The position numbers and the translations under genes were made by a program. Shown here piece by piece: positions 16,155 to 24,865 of a stretch of DNA of 36,670 nucleotides (within the stretch, counting starts at the first letter, position 1; every line of letters begins with the position of its first letter). The DNA is taken from assembly GCA_018993265.1 (NCBI GenBank), contig JAGKSW010000166.1, positions 1-36,670 of the forward strand, given 5' to 3'. Under the pieces are notes generated by a model, which saw nothing but the letters and a program-made list of their open reading frames with translations, was not told the origin of the DNA and made no database searches. Origin of the DNA: Nostoc sp. TH1S01 (GTDB lineage Bacteria > Cyanobacteriota > Cyanobacteriia > Cyanobacteriales > Nostocaceae).

Positions 16155-17573
16155 ATGAATCCTAGTAGAAATTATCTTTTTTACGCTTTAACAAATAGCA
16201 TTTGCTCAAAATGTCTTGTAAAAGTTGAAGCCAAAATTATTTTTCAAGATGGTTGTGTTTACATGATTAAACACTGTCCAACGCATGGACAAGAAAAAGT
16301 TTTGATCGCAGATGATATTGAATATTACAAAAAATCACTGGAATTTATTAAACCAGGGGATATGCCTTTAAAGTTTAATACGCCAATTAAACATGGCTGT
16401 CCTTATGATTGTGGTTTGTGTCCTGACCATGAACAGCATAGTTGTTTAACTTTGGTAGAAGTAACAGATAGATGTAATCTTTCCTGCCCGATTTGTTATG
16501 CTGATTCTGGTGCAGCTGAAGTTTCGGAAATATCACAGCAACCGCGTCGCCATCGCAGTTTAGCACATATTGAAAAAATGATTGATGCGGTGGTAGAAAA
16601 TGAAGGTGAACCGCAGATAGTACAACTGAGTGGCGGTGAACCAACTATTCATCCAGAGTTTTTTGAAATATTAGATATTGCTAAAAGTAAGCCGATTAAG
16701 CATTTAATGATTAATACCAATGGTGTGAGGATTGCCAAGGATAAATCATTTTGCGATCGCCTCAGCCAATATATGCCAGGAATTGAATTATATCTGCAAT
16801 TTGATAGTTTTGGAAAGTCAGCTTTACAAGAATTACGCGGTGCAGATTTAAGGGAAGTTCGAGAGAAAGCAATTGAACATCTCAATGAATATAATATCTC
16901 TACAACATTGGTTGTCACCCTGAAAAAAGGACTCAATGATCATGAAATTGGGAAAATTATCGATTATGCTTTACAACAAAAATGTATTCGTGGCGTAACT
17001 TTTCAACCGATACAAGTAGCTGGTAGATTAGAAGGATTTGACGCAAAGCAAGATAGATATACTTTAACCGAGATTCGTCGCTCAATTCTGGAACAAAGTT
17101 CTCATTTTAAACCAGAAGATATTCTACCTGTTCCCTGTCATCCAGATTGTTTAGCGATGGCTTATGCTTTGAAACTTAATGGTAAAGTTATACCTCTGAC
17201 TAGCTTAATAAATCCTGATATTTTTGTGGATATTGTGCCGAACAGCGTATTATATGAACAAAATGAAGAACTAAAAAAGCACATATTTCAGCTATTTTCT
17301 ACAAGTCACTCACCTAATTCTGCGGCTGTATCCTTGAAGCAACTTTTGTGTTGTTTACCAATGTTACCCGTTCCCGAAAACATTAACTACAGCAATGTAT
17401 TTCGAGTCATGATTGTACAGTTTCTCGATCCCTTCAATTTTGATGTGCGTTCAGTGAAGCGTTCCTGCATCCATATTGTTCACCCAGATGGCAGGATTAT
17501 TCCGTTTGATACTTTTAATATTTTTTACCGCGAAGGTAGTGATGGTTATTCATTGGTAAGTAGTAAACATTAG
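16155..17573 (+). CDS. Radical SAM protein of the tetraether lipid synthase (Tes/MJ0619) family
   Basis: A 472-residue iron-sulfur enzyme. The radical SAM cluster motif is CNLSCPICY (C107, C111, C114), followed by the SAM-binding LSGGEPTIHPEF (about 158-169). Extra cysteines sit before it: C17/C20 with C34 and C41 (a possible mononuclear rubredoxin-like iron site) and C82-x3-C86-x2-C89 plus C97 for an auxiliary cluster. The C-terminal segment SVKRSCIHIVHPDGRIIPF is typical of the COG1964 family that includes MJ0619 and archaeal Tes, which joins two lipid tails carbon to carbon. What it does in a cyanobacterium is unknown; lipid tail cross-linking or modification is inference. ATG at 16155 is close to a weak purine-rich site (GAAAGAG). 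A small membrane protein gene follows after 9 bp, likely in the same operon. Confidence 0.82.
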   Translation: MNPSRNYLFYALTNSICSKCLVKVEAKIIFQDGCVYMIKHCPTHGQEKVLIADDIEYYKKSLEFIKPGDMPLKFNTPIKHGCPYDCGLCPDHEQHSCLTLVEVTDRCNLSCPICYADSGAAEVSEISQQPRRHRSLAHIEKMIDAVVENEGEPQIVQLSGGEPTIHPEFFEILDIAKSKPIKHLMINTNGVRIAKDKSFCDRLSQYMPGIELYLQFDSFGKSALQELRGADLREVREKAIEHLNEYNISTTLVVTLKKGLNDHEIGKIIDYALQQKCIRGVTFQPIQVAGRLEGFDAKQDRYTLTEIRRSILEQSSHFKPEDILPVPCHPDCLAMAYALKLNGKVIPLTSLINPDIFVDIVPNSVLYEQNEELKKHIFQLFSTSHSPNSAAVSLKQLLCCLPMLPVPENINYSNVFRVMIVQFLDPFNFDVRSVKRSCIHIVHPDGRIIPFDTFNIFYREGSDGYSLVSSKH

Positions 17574-17582
17574 GACAATTGA

Positions 17583-17912
17583 ATGTCACAAAGAAATAGT
17601 GGAAATGAAGTTTTACAAACATTTTTAGGAATACTATTGCTTTTAGGATTCCATATCATAGCAATAATTATAATAGTTGCCCTTGGTTATATACTAGAGA
17701 TGAATTCACGTTCTGGTAGCTATGTTGGGATACAGGTTTGGATTATTGGAGGTATTGGTTTTTTATTCTGGCAACTTTTATATGTGATTCCGCTTTGTAT
17801 TTTTTTACAACGAAAGCGACTAATAGCAATGAGGAATGGTGTAGTTATTGGTGCAGCACTTACAGCTTTATTAAATGGCGGATGTTTTTTGCTGTTTAAT
17901 GTTGGGCGTTAA
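17583..17912 (+). CDS. Small three-helix membrane protein, unknown
   Basis: A 109-residue hydrophobic protein with three clear membrane segments, about residues 12-38, 50-76 and 85-107, and a short polar N-terminus. The second helix is followed by a basic turn QRKRL, suggesting that loop is cytoplasmic. I do not recognise a family. It starts 9 bp after the radical SAM gene (AGGA overlaps the end of that gene), so the two are probably co-transcribed; this might make it a membrane partner, but nothing in the sequence proves that. Its stop is 3 bp from the convergent aspartoacylase stop. Confidence 0.75.
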   Translation: MSQRNSGNEVLQTFLGILLLLGFHIIAIIIIVALGYILEMNSRSGSYVGIQVWIIGGIGFLFWQLLYVIPLCIFLQRKRLIAMRNGVVIGAALTALLNGGCFLLFNVGR

Positions 17913-17915
17913 AAT

Positions 17916-18794
17916 TTAAATTTGGATGGTTTTCTTTTCAGTTAAACACATTGCTATTCCTTTCTCGTAATATGCGGCTTCGTTGATGAAAATAGGATAA
18001 ACTGTAGATGTTCCTTCGTATGCGATCGCACTTCCATCAAAGGTTAAAAATATCGGTTCACCAGGGTTAAGTGGTTGATAATCTCTAAACTGAAGTTCGG
18101 GGTGAACCATTCCTATGATTTCTCCAGCGGCGTTGCGGGGATAATCAATTACTTCTGTATATTGATAATATGTCAAAGTACGATTTTGCTGTTGAGATAA
18201 CCCTTGATTATAACTTTCGATATAATCTAAAACTTGATAAATTAACGCTTCAGTTTTTTGAAATAATTCAGCATTTAAAACTCCCTGTGCTACAGGCCCT
18301 ACTTCAATCGCAAAACCCAATTCAGATATTGAACACAGAAAGTTAGAATCCCTTGTTGGTTGAGAATAACAAATTCTTACATCAGGATTAATTGCGTTTA
18401 ACTGAGCAGCTAATTGTAAAATAAATGGATGTTGACTTCCCAAAATTATAGTTAACTGCATATTTGCAGTTGAACTATGCAAATCAATAATAACTTGTTG
18501 CTGATTTTTGCTTTCTTCTGTTAATAAATAATAGATATTTTTTGCCAGAATATCTTCATAACTAGCAAGTTGAGGATTTTGTAAATCTGCTGGTGCAAAG
18601 CAGCGATTTAAGTCTTTGTCAATATAGCGTCTAGCTGCTGCAAATGCTTTAGGATTACTCAATAAAATACGAGTATCAAAACTAGGACGCTGAATCAGTT
18701 TTGGAAACTGTTCAAATTTTTTCCCTAGATATATGCCTGTAAATTCATTGCCATGTGTACCAGTAGCAATAACTACTGAATTGATGTTTCCCAT
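17916..18794 (-). CDS. Aspartoacylase (zinc-dependent N-acylaspartate hydrolase)
   Basis: A 292-residue enzyme of the AspA/AstE family, which hydrolyses N-acetylaspartate or other N-acyl amino acids. Zinc ligands are visible in GTHGNEFTG (H14, E17) and IIDLHSST (H106); the substrate-binding [20 protein letters not shown] and the catalytic glutamate in [13 protein letters not shown] (E164) match characterised aspartoacylases. Length is close to the usual 300. It overlaps nothing but lies 5 bp after the Uma2 gene on the minus strand and almost touches the convergent membrane-protein gene. The true substrate in cyanobacteria is not established. Confidence 0.9.
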   Translation of the reverse strand: MGNINSVVIATGTHGNEFTGIYLGKKFEQFPKLIQRPSFDTRILLSNPKAFAAARRYIDKDLNRCFAPADLQNPQLASYEDILAKNIYYLLTEESKNQQQVIIDLHSSTANMQLTIILGSQHPFILQLAAQLNAINPDVRICYSQPTRDSNFLCSISELGFAIEVGPVAQGVLNAELFQKTEALIYQVLDYIESYNQGLSQQQNRTLTYYQYTEVIDYPRNAAGEIIGMVHPELQFRDYQPLNPGEPIFLTFDGSAIAYEGTSTVYPIFINEAAYYEKGIAMCLTEKKTIQI

Positions 18795-18799
18795 AGTTT

Positions 18800-19504
18800 T
18801 TATAAATTATTTGGGTCGATGCCTTTTTGTTGTAATTTAGCTAGGAGTTCTTGAAGCTGATTCTGAGCTTCTTCTAACTGCTTCTGTCGTGCATTGGCTA
18901 ACTCTTCTGGGGTAGAATATCGCCTACCATTTTCGTCGTACCAATACAACCATTCCCGCGTCATACCTTGATAACTTCCGCCTTCTTTGCCAATACCTAA
19001 GCCAACTTCTGGCATCCAAATTTTATCACCAGATTGTAAGATGTATTCTCCATCAACTAGGCGATACACTTCTAGACGTTGGCGTTTACGGCGTAAGCGT
19101 GTTGGTGCGTAAATAACATAATATAATACTCCCAACTGAGCATAATCTAATTTCTTTTGTTCATACTCATAATTGTATGCTTGGGAGACAATTTCTAACG
19201 TAAAAATTGGCGGTATACCATCTTCTTCCCACATCACATAACTAGAACGTCCATTTTCGCCAATAAAACGTTCTACGCCTAAACTTAAAAATCCATCAGG
19301 GACGATCGCAGGTGTACTCGCTGCATAATAAATCCCCATATTAATACCAAAAAACCAGTCTTCTCGACTTTGCCAAATACTGGTTAAAATTGATAATAAT
19401 AAGCTAGGAATTAATATTTGTAATTCATTATCCACGGGTGTATCGTCAGAATCTGGTAATTCGGCTGATGAAGGTAAACATGATAACGGATTGTAGTGAA
19501 ACAT
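18800..19504 (-). CDS. Uma2 family protein (DUF820, PD-(D/E)XK nuclease fold)
   Basis: A 234-residue member of the Uma2/DUF820 family, which is greatly expanded in cyanobacteria. The nuclease-like core is visible as [16 protein letters not shown] and [33 protein letters not shown], giving the D, E-x-V and K positions. The C-terminal 35 residues form a Gln/Leu-rich coiled coil ([20 protein letters not shown]), common in cyanobacterial members. Actual nuclease activity has not been shown for most members. It is probably co-transcribed with the aspartoacylase gene (5-bp spacing). It is only distantly similar to the second Uma2 protein at 24866. Confidence 0.9.
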   Translation of the reverse strand: MFHYNPLSCLPSSAELPDSDDTPVDNELQILIPSLLLSILTSIWQSREDWFFGINMGIYYAASTPAIVPDGFLSLGVERFIGENGRSSYVMWEEDGIPPIFTLEIVSQAYNYEYEQKKLDYAQLGVLYYVIYAPTRLRRKRQRLEVYRLVDGEYILQSGDKIWMPEVGLGIGKEGGSYQGMTREWLYWYDENGRRYSTPEELANARQKQLEEAQNQLQELLAKLQQKGIDPNNL

Positions 19505-19533
19505 AAATGTATTTCTTACTCAAACTTTTCTGT

Positions 19534-20259
19534 TTAACTTGCCTGAGTCTGTCTTGGTAACCGTCTTTTTAAACTACAAAAACCAATTGCTGGTGCTATT
19601 CCTAAGATAATTGCTGTAAATCCTTGTTGACTCCCATACAATATTGCTTCCGGCATAAAGTTTTGCATCAATGATAGCAACCAAACCAATAAACTAATTA
19701 ACAAAAAAGCGACTGATGGTACAAAATTCCACCACCAGGATTTGATTGTGTAACGGCGTACAACTAGCCATTGCAATAATCCCATCCAAATTCCTGAAAA
19801 AATATAAGCAATTGTTGATAAAAACCCAAAGATAATTGCTAACTCAGGAGATAACGTTCCATTAAGTGAACTAGCAATTGACGAAATATAATTAATCCAA
19901 GCTGTAGCTACACATTCAGCAGTTAGCCAACCTATGCTAGTAGCCACCATCCATCGCCATCCAGAAAGATAGCGACGCATTACCAATGCTTGGTCAGCAG
20001 CAAAAATAACAGCAAATACAATATTACTGAGTAATCTTATACCATAACCCCATGTTTGCAATTGTCCAGAGTCGGTGGCAAAAATCTGTGTAAGTAATCT
20101 TTCTACAGCAAGACTAAAAACACCACCCACCACCCAACCCAAAATTGTCATAAAAGTAAACAATAGAAAAAACTTCCGACGTTGGGAGTGAGGAATGAAA
20201 AGTTTGACTGATTGAGAATTGCTATGAGTAGCTTTTGAATTATTAGAATCAGTTGGCAT
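19534..20259 (-). CDS. Polytopic membrane protein with an internal duplication, unknown
   Basis: A 241-residue protein with a polar Ser/Asn-rich N-terminus of about 30 residues and then about six membrane segments. Two related modules are visible: ALVMRRYLSGWRWMVATSIGW and WLVVRRYTIKSWWWNFVPSV, each a helix end, RRY, Trp-rich turn and helix. This pattern recurs in uncharacterised cyanobacterial membrane proteins, but I do not know a function. It is 29 bp upstream of the Uma2 gene in the same direction and divergent from hemE. Confidence 0.75.
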   Translation of the reverse strand: MPTDSNNSKATHSNSQSVKLFIPHSQRRKFFLLFTFMTILGWVVGGVFSLAVERLLTQIFATDSGQLQTWGYGIRLLSNIVFAVIFAADQALVMRRYLSGWRWMVATSIGWLTAECVATAWINYISSIASSLNGTLSPELAIIFGFLSTIAYIFSGIWMGLLQWLVVRRYTIKSWWWNFVPSVAFLLISLLVWLLSLMQNFMPEAILYGSQQGFTAIILGIAPAIGFCSLKRRLPRQTQAS

Positions 20260-20375
20260 ATTAAGTTAAGTAAAGCTAAGACTTAGGCTTTTCAAGCAAG
20301 CCTTCTGAAAAAGCGTAATCCCAGAATGATAAGCTAAACATTGACATAACAAAGTGACTTAGGATGAAGTGTTAA

Positions 20376-21437
20376 ATGGGTGTTTCCTCAACGGCCCCTC
20401 ATCTCCTGCGGGCTGCTCGTGGTGAAATAGTAGATCGTCCCCCCGTATGGATGATGCGACAAGCGGGACGATATATGAAGGCGTACCGAGACTTAAGGGA
20501 AAAGTATCCTTCATTTCGCGATCGCTCCGAAATTCCTGAAGTAGCGATTGAAGTATCCCTGCAACCTTGGAAAGCCTTCCAGCCGGACGGAGTGATTTTA
20601 TTTTCCGACATTGTAACTCCATTGCCTGGTTTGGGCATTGATATGGACATTGCGGAAGGTAAAGGGCCAATCATTCATTCGCCCATTCGCACTCAAGCAC
20701 AAGTTGATAGCCTGCATAATTTAGATCCAGAGGCATCATTACCGTTTATTAAAACCATCTTGCAGGCGTTGCGCCAAGAGGTGGGCAACAAATCAACAGT
20801 ATTAGGCTTTGTCGGTGCGCCTTGGACGTTAGCTGCTTATGCAGTGGAAGGAAAAGGTTCTAAAACCTATTCCGTGATCAAAAACTTGGCCTTCTCAGAC
20901 CCGGCAATTTTACACCAACTGCTGACAAAATTGGCAGATGCGATCGCTGTTTATGCCCGTTACCAAATTGACTGCGGCGCACAAGTAGTGCAAATGTTCG
21001 ATTCTTGGGCGGGACAATTAAGCCCTCAAGATTACGATACCTTTGCTCTACCTTATCAGCAACGAGTATTCCAGCAAGTCAAACAAACCCACCCCGACAC
21101 ACCATTAATTCTGTTGGTTAGTGGTAGTGCTGGCGTGTTGGAAAGAATGGCTCAATCTGGTGCTGATATTGTTACAGTCGATTGGGCAGTAGATATGGCA
21201 GATGCTCGCGCTAGATTAGGCAAACACGTGAAAGTGCAAGGTAATCTTGACCCTGGTGTACTCTATGGTTCCAAAGAGTTCATCCGCGATCGCATTTATG
21301 ATACCGTTCGCAAAGCTGGCAATTGGGGTCATATCCTCAACCTCGGTCATGGTGTACTCCCAGATACCCCCGAAGAAAACGTCGCTTTCTTCTTTGAAAC
21401 AGCCAAGCAACTCAGCACAGCAGCACTGGTGAGTTAA
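20376..21437 (+). CDS. hemE: Uroporphyrinogen decarboxylase
   Basis: A 353-residue enzyme that removes four carboxyl groups from uroporphyrinogen III to give coproporphyrinogen III, the step shared by heme and chlorophyll synthesis. Family signatures are complete: [13 protein letters not shown] near residue 22, [15 protein letters not shown] with its catalytic aspartate, [16 protein letters not shown], and the C-terminal [10 protein letters not shown] and [15 protein letters not shown]. Length is standard. The ATG at 20376 is preceded by AGGA at 20362-20365 and begins where the family begins. A hairpin follows the stop. The call is certain. Confidence 0.98.
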   Translation: MGVSSTAPHLLRAARGEIVDRPPVWMMRQAGRYMKAYRDLREKYPSFRDRSEIPEVAIEVSLQPWKAFQPDGVILFSDIVTPLPGLGIDMDIAEGKGPIIHSPIRTQAQVDSLHNLDPEASLPFIKTILQALRQEVGNKSTVLGFVGAPWTLAAYAVEGKGSKTYSVIKNLAFSDPAILHQLLTKLADAIAVYARYQIDCGAQVVQMFDSWAGQLSPQDYDTFALPYQQRVFQQVKQTHPDTPLILLVSGSAGVLERMAQSGADIVTVDWAVDMADARARLGKHVKVQGNLDPGVLYGSKEFIRDRIYDTVRKAGNWGHILNLGHGVLPDTPEENVAFFFETAKQLSTAALVS

Positions 21438-21443
21438 TTACCT

Positions 21444-21485
21444 TTGTGTCTTTGTGGTGACAATTTTTGAACCACAAAGACATAA
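21444..21485 (+). terminator. Hairpin after hemE, built from a dispersed repeat
   Basis: TGTCTTTGTGGT (21447-21458) pairs perfectly with ACCACAAAGACA (21471-21482), with extension by three pairs including a wobble, and a 12-base loop containing five T residues. There is no long T-run after the stem, so it may be an attenuating or stabilising hairpin between hemE and hicB as much as a terminator. Confidence 0.5.
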
Positions 21486-21514
21486 TAATTGCATTGCTGA
21501 CACATCTATTTTTT

Positions 21515-21724
21515 ATGAGAACTTTTACTGCGATAATCGAACGTGATCCCGACACAAATCTATATGTTGGGTACGTTCCTGGTTTTCCTGGAGCGCATTC
21601 TCAAGGTGAAACATTGGATGAGTTAAACGAAAATCTACGCGAAGTAATTGAGATGCTACTGGAAGATGAAAATTTAGCTTTTGATACCGAGTTTGTCGGT
21701 ACACAGCAAATTGTAATTCGATAA
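21515..21724 (+). CDS. hicB: HicB-like antitoxin
   Basis: A 69-residue HicB-type protein with the partial RNase H-like fold: MRTFTAIIERDPDTNLYVGYVPGFPGAHS, then the loop GETLDELNENLREVIEMLLED. It neutralises the HicA RNase encoded 3 bp downstream. The ATG at 21515 gives the normal family start; an in-frame upstream TTG at 21467 lies in the hemE hairpin and is unlikely. No helix-turn-helix or ribbon-helix-helix DNA-binding tail is present, so this is the short form, which may need another factor for autoregulation. Confidence 0.88.
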   Translation: MRTFTAIIERDPDTNLYVGYVPGFPGAHSQGETLDELNENLREVIEMLLEDENLAFDTEFVGTQQIVIR

Positions 21725-21727
21725 ATC

Positions 21728-21952
21728 ATGAGCAATATCCCCGTTCTCAAACCTCAAGAAGTTGTTAGAATTCTGGAAAATCTTGGCTTTGTTGAGGTGC
21801 GTCAGAAGGGTTCACACAAGCAATTCCGCCATTCGGATGGACGGGGTACAACAGTTCCGTTTCACAAAGGGCGAGATATTTCACCAAGGTTACTAAGACA
21901 AATTGCTATTGATATTAATTTGACAATTGAGGAAATGTTAGAGGCACGATGA
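21728..21952 (+). CDS. hicA: HicA-like mRNA interferase toxin
   Basis: A 74-residue double-stranded-RNA-binding-fold toxin that cleaves mRNA when freed of HicB. The catalytic histidine lies in QKGSHKQFRH, and the tail DISPRLLRQIAIDINLTIEEML is typical of HicA. Here the antitoxin gene comes first, the reverse of the classical hicAB order but common in cyanobacteria. Its stop overlaps an ATGA that opens an upstream extension of the next gene. Confidence 0.92.
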   Translation: MSNIPVLKPQEVVRILENLGFVEVRQKGSHKQFRHSDGRGTTVPFHKGRDISPRLLRQIAIDINLTIEEMLEAR

Positions 21953-22008
21953 ACTCTAACGCGGAACATTTAATCTTATTTTTAAATCTTAAATTACAAA
22001 AACTCAAT

Positions 22009-22965
22009 ATGAGCCAGAAACGTATTTTAGTCACAGGTGCAAGTGGGTGCGTCGGTCATTACATTTCAGAAACATTAATTCAAAATACCAATCACGAGCT
22101 ATTTTTACTAGTTAGAAACCCTAATAAACTACAAGTTAATACACAATTTCGTCCCGGTGTCACAGTCTTGCAAGGCGATATGCAAGAAATTAAGCACTTT
22201 GCGGATTTGTTATCAACTACTGATGTTGCAGTATTAACAGCAACAGCCTGGGGTGGAGATAATACTTATGATATTAATGTCAACAAAACACTAGAACTAT
22301 TCAGTTTATTAAACCCCGAACGTTGTGAACAGGTAATTTATTTTTCTACTGCTAGTGTTTTAGATAACAAAAATCAACCTCTGAAAGAAGCAGGTGAGAT
22401 TGGTACAGATTATATCGGTTCTAAATATCAATGCTTGCATGAAAAAGAAAAACTAGCGATCGCACCTAAAATTACCACAGTTTTTCCCACCTTAGTTTTA
22501 GGCGGCGATGCCAACAAACCTTATTCGCATCTTACCTCTGGCATTCAAGAAGTTACAAAATATATTAATTTAATTCGCTTTTTACAAGCAGACGGCAGTT
22601 TTCACTTTATCCACGGAAAAGATATTGCGACCGTCGTGGAATATTTAATTGAAAACCCACCCCAAACAGAGGAACAACGCAAGTTAGTTTTAGGTCAACA
22701 AGGGTTACACGTTAATCAAGCAATTGAAGAAGTTTGTGCTTATCTAGGCAAAAAAATCTATTTTCGTATTCCTCTATCTATATCATTAGCTAATTTGATT
22801 ATTGCCGTCTTCCGCATTCAAATGGCAGCTTGGGATAGATTCTGTATGAACTATCGCCATTTTACATATAAAAATGCCGTCAATCCTGCGAGTTTTAGCT
22901 TGCCTAATTATTGTGCAAACATGAGTGATGTGTTGAAAATTAGCGGTGTGCCTAGAAAAAAATAA
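22009..22965 (+). CDS. NAD-dependent epimerase/dehydratase (extended SDR family)
   Basis: A 318-residue Rossmann-fold oxidoreductase. KRILVTGASGCVGHYI is the TGxxGxxG nucleotide-binding motif; the catalytic tyrosine and lysine lie in DYIGSKYQCLHEKEK (YxxxK) after YFSTASV with its serine. Substrate-side residues are not diagnostic, so I only call the family; nucleotide-sugar or steroid-type substrates are possible. An open frame extends 60 bp upstream to an ATG at 21949 that overlaps the hicA stop (ATGA) and has GAGG before it. The extra 20 residues precede the first beta strand and look unneeded, so I prefer 22009, which however lacks a clear ribosome-binding site. Confidence 0.82.
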   Translation: MSQKRILVTGASGCVGHYISETLIQNTNHELFLLVRNPNKLQVNTQFRPGVTVLQGDMQEIKHFADLLSTTDVAVLTATAWGGDNTYDINVNKTLELFSLLNPERCEQVIYFSTASVLDNKNQPLKEAGEIGTDYIGSKYQCLHEKEKLAIAPKITTVFPTLVLGGDANKPYSHLTSGIQEVTKYINLIRFLQADGSFHFIHGKDIATVVEYLIENPPQTEEQRKLVLGQQGLHVNQAIEEVCAYLGKKIYFRIPLSISLANLIIAVFRIQMAAWDRFCMNYRHFTYKNAVNPASFSLPNYCANMSDVLKISGVPRKK

Positions 22966-23101
22966 TGTTATTTCAATCTTAAACCTCCTTATTCTCTCTG
23001 CGCCTCTGCGTGAGGTAAGCCATCCAGCACTTTCAATCCCACACACGACCTAAATTCAACACAAAACTGGTAACACTGCTTCACCCAATTGCACAGACAA
23101 A

Positions 23102-23113
23102 ACCTTTAAAGGT
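23102..23113. promoter_or_regulatory. 12-bp perfect palindrome upstream of the B12 radical SAM gene
   Basis: ACCTTTAAAGGT is a perfect palindrome about 80 bp before the start of the next gene. It might be an operator for a dimeric regulator. The call rests only on symmetry. Confidence 0.2.
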
Positions 23114-23194
23114 AAGCTAAAGCCAATATAAAGTCAATAAGTAATTATTTCCGCTAGAGTGGGATAACAATCAAAGTGTGAGGTTTGCTACTAC

Positions 23195-24781
23195 ATGCGA
23201 GTTTTATTAGTTTATCCGATATTTCCTAAAACCTTTTGGTCTTATGAAAAGATTCTGGATTTAGTCGATCGCAAAGTTTTACTACCACCTTTGGGTTTAG
23301 TTACTGTAGCGGCAATTCTTCCGCAAGAATGGGAATTTAAGCTGGTTGATCGCAATATTCGCCCTGCGACAGAAGCAGAATGGGAATGGGCAGATATAGT
23401 CATTTTCTCGGCGATGATTGTCCAGAAACAAGATTTATTGGAACAAATTCAAGAAGCAAAACGACGGGGTAAGTTAGTTGCAGTTGGTGGCCCTTATCCA
23501 ACTTCTACACCCCATGATGTTCAAAATGTTGGTGCAGATTTCCTGATTTTGGATGAAGGGGAAATCACTTTACCGATGTTTGTGGAAGCAATTCAACGAG
23601 GCGAAAAATCTGGAACTTTCCGCACCGCAGAAAAACCCGATGTCACAAGCACACCCGTACCCCGCTTTGATTTATTAGAATTAGATGCTTATGACATGAT
23701 GTCGGTGCAATTTTCGCGCGGTTGTCCTTTCCAGTGCGAATTTTGCGACATTATCGTTCTCTATGGACGCAAACCACGCACCAAAACCCCAGAACAATTA
23801 TTAGCAGAGTTGGATTATCTCTATGAATTGGGTTGGCGGCGGGGCGTGTTCATGGTAGATGACAACTTTATCGGTAACAAGCGGAATGTGAAATTGTTGC
23901 TGAAAGAGTTAAAAGTTTGGATGGAGGAACACCAATATCCCTTTAAATTTGATACCGAAGCTTCTGTAGATTTAGCCCAAGACCCCGAATTGCTAGAGTT
24001 GATGGTTGAATCTGGGTTCTCGGCGGTGTTTTTGGGAATTGAAACCCCAGACGAAGATAGTTTACAACTCACCAAGAAATTTCAAAATACTCGCAGTTCT
24101 TTGACAGACGCAGTACAAACCATCATCAAAGCTGGGTTGCGGCCAATGGCTGGGTTTATTATCGGGTTTGATGGCGAAAAAGCAGGCGCAGGCGATCGCA
24201 TCGTCCGGTTTGCTGAACAAGCCGGGATTCCCTCAACCACCTTCGCCATGTTACAAGCACTACCCAATACAGCACTGTGGCATCGTCTGAAAAAAGAAGG
24301 TAGATTGCGAGAAAATCAAGAAGGCAACATCAACCAAACCACGTTGATGAACTTTATTCCTACCCGTCCTTTAGAAGAACTTGCCAGAGAATATGTTGAA
24401 GCTTTTTGTGCTTTATACGACCCTGTGAAATACTTAGACCGTACCTATCGCTGTTTTTTAATGTTAGGTTCACCTAAGTGGAAAGCACCTTTTAAAATGC
24501 CAGCGTGGGTAGAACTCAAAGCACTGCTAATTGTAGTGTGGCGACAAGGAATTGTCAGGGAAACTCGGTGGAAATTCTGGCATCATTTGTTCAGTATTAT
24601 CAAACGGAACCCTGATGTATTTGCACATTATCTTGCGGTTTGCGCTCATAACGAACATTTTATTGAGTATCGCCAAATTGTCCGCGACCAAATTGAAAGC
24701 CAGTTAGCCGCTTATTTGGCACAAGGCGCAGAAAAACCTTATGTCCCCGTGGCAGAAAAAGCAGAGGCGATCGCTAGTTAA
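23195..24781 (+). CDS. B12-binding-domain radical SAM protein (DUF4070-type, HpnP-like superfamily)
   Basis: A 528-residue enzyme with a cobalamin-binding N-terminal half (MRVLLVYPIFPKTFWSY, then PPLGLVTVAAIL and LILDEGE), a radical SAM barrel with the cluster motif RGCPFQCEFCD (C179-x3-C-x2-C range) and the downstream GFSAVFLGIETP and MAGFIIGFDGE segments. The C-terminal region around YLDRTYRCFLML resembles the DUF4070 domain. The same architecture is found in hopanoid C2-methylase HpnP, but the family has many paralogues with unknown substrates in cyanobacteria, so I do not assign a methylation target. The gene has a GTGAGG stretch a few bases before ATG at 23195 and stands alone on its strand. 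Confidence 0.85.
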   Translation: MRVLLVYPIFPKTFWSYEKILDLVDRKVLLPPLGLVTVAAILPQEWEFKLVDRNIRPATEAEWEWADIVIFSAMIVQKQDLLEQIQEAKRRGKLVAVGGPYPTSTPHDVQNVGADFLILDEGEITLPMFVEAIQRGEKSGTFRTAEKPDVTSTPVPRFDLLELDAYDMMSVQFSRGCPFQCEFCDIIVLYGRKPRTKTPEQLLAELDYLYELGWRRGVFMVDDNFIGNKRNVKLLLKELKVWMEEHQYPFKFDTEASVDLAQDPELLELMVESGFSAVFLGIETPDEDSLQLTKKFQNTRSSLTDAVQTIIKAGLRPMAGFIIGFDGEKAGAGDRIVRFAEQAGIPSTTFAMLQALPNTALWHRLKKEGRLRENQEGNINQTTLMNFIPTRPLEELAREYVEAFCALYDPVKYLDRTYRCFLMLGSPKWKAPFKMPAWVELKALLIVVWRQGIVRETRWKFWHHLFSIIKRNPDVFAHYLAVCAHNEHFIEYRQIVRDQIESQLAAYLAQGAEKPYVPVAEKAEAIAS

Positions 24782-24791
24782 ATTAAAGATA

Positions 24792-24812
24792 GGGAATAGG
24801 GAGCAGGGAATA
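24792..24812. repeat. Heptamer short tandem repeat (GGGAATA x3)
   Basis: GGGAATA, GGGAGCA, GGGAATA head to tail, of the same STRR class as at 5350-5377. Confidence 0.8.
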
Positions 24813-24830
24813 AAAAAATATCCTCTCCCT

Positions 24831-24864
24831 AAATCCAAAATCTGAAATCCCAAATCCAAAATTC
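24831..24864. repeat. AATCCAAAATC-type repeat before the second Uma2 gene
   Basis: AAATCCAAAATCTGAAATCC is followed by CAAATCCAAAATTC, giving two copies of a roughly 17-bp unit. The same word family occurs in the rpsR-RNase gap at 32282-32435, there in both orientations. Confidence 0.6.
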
Positions 24865-24865
24865 T

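Noticed and set aside
20286-20302. GGCTT/AAGCC mini hairpin in the hemE leader as a riboswitch
   Set aside because: A 5-bp stem alone is not enough; no conserved riboswitch core is visible.
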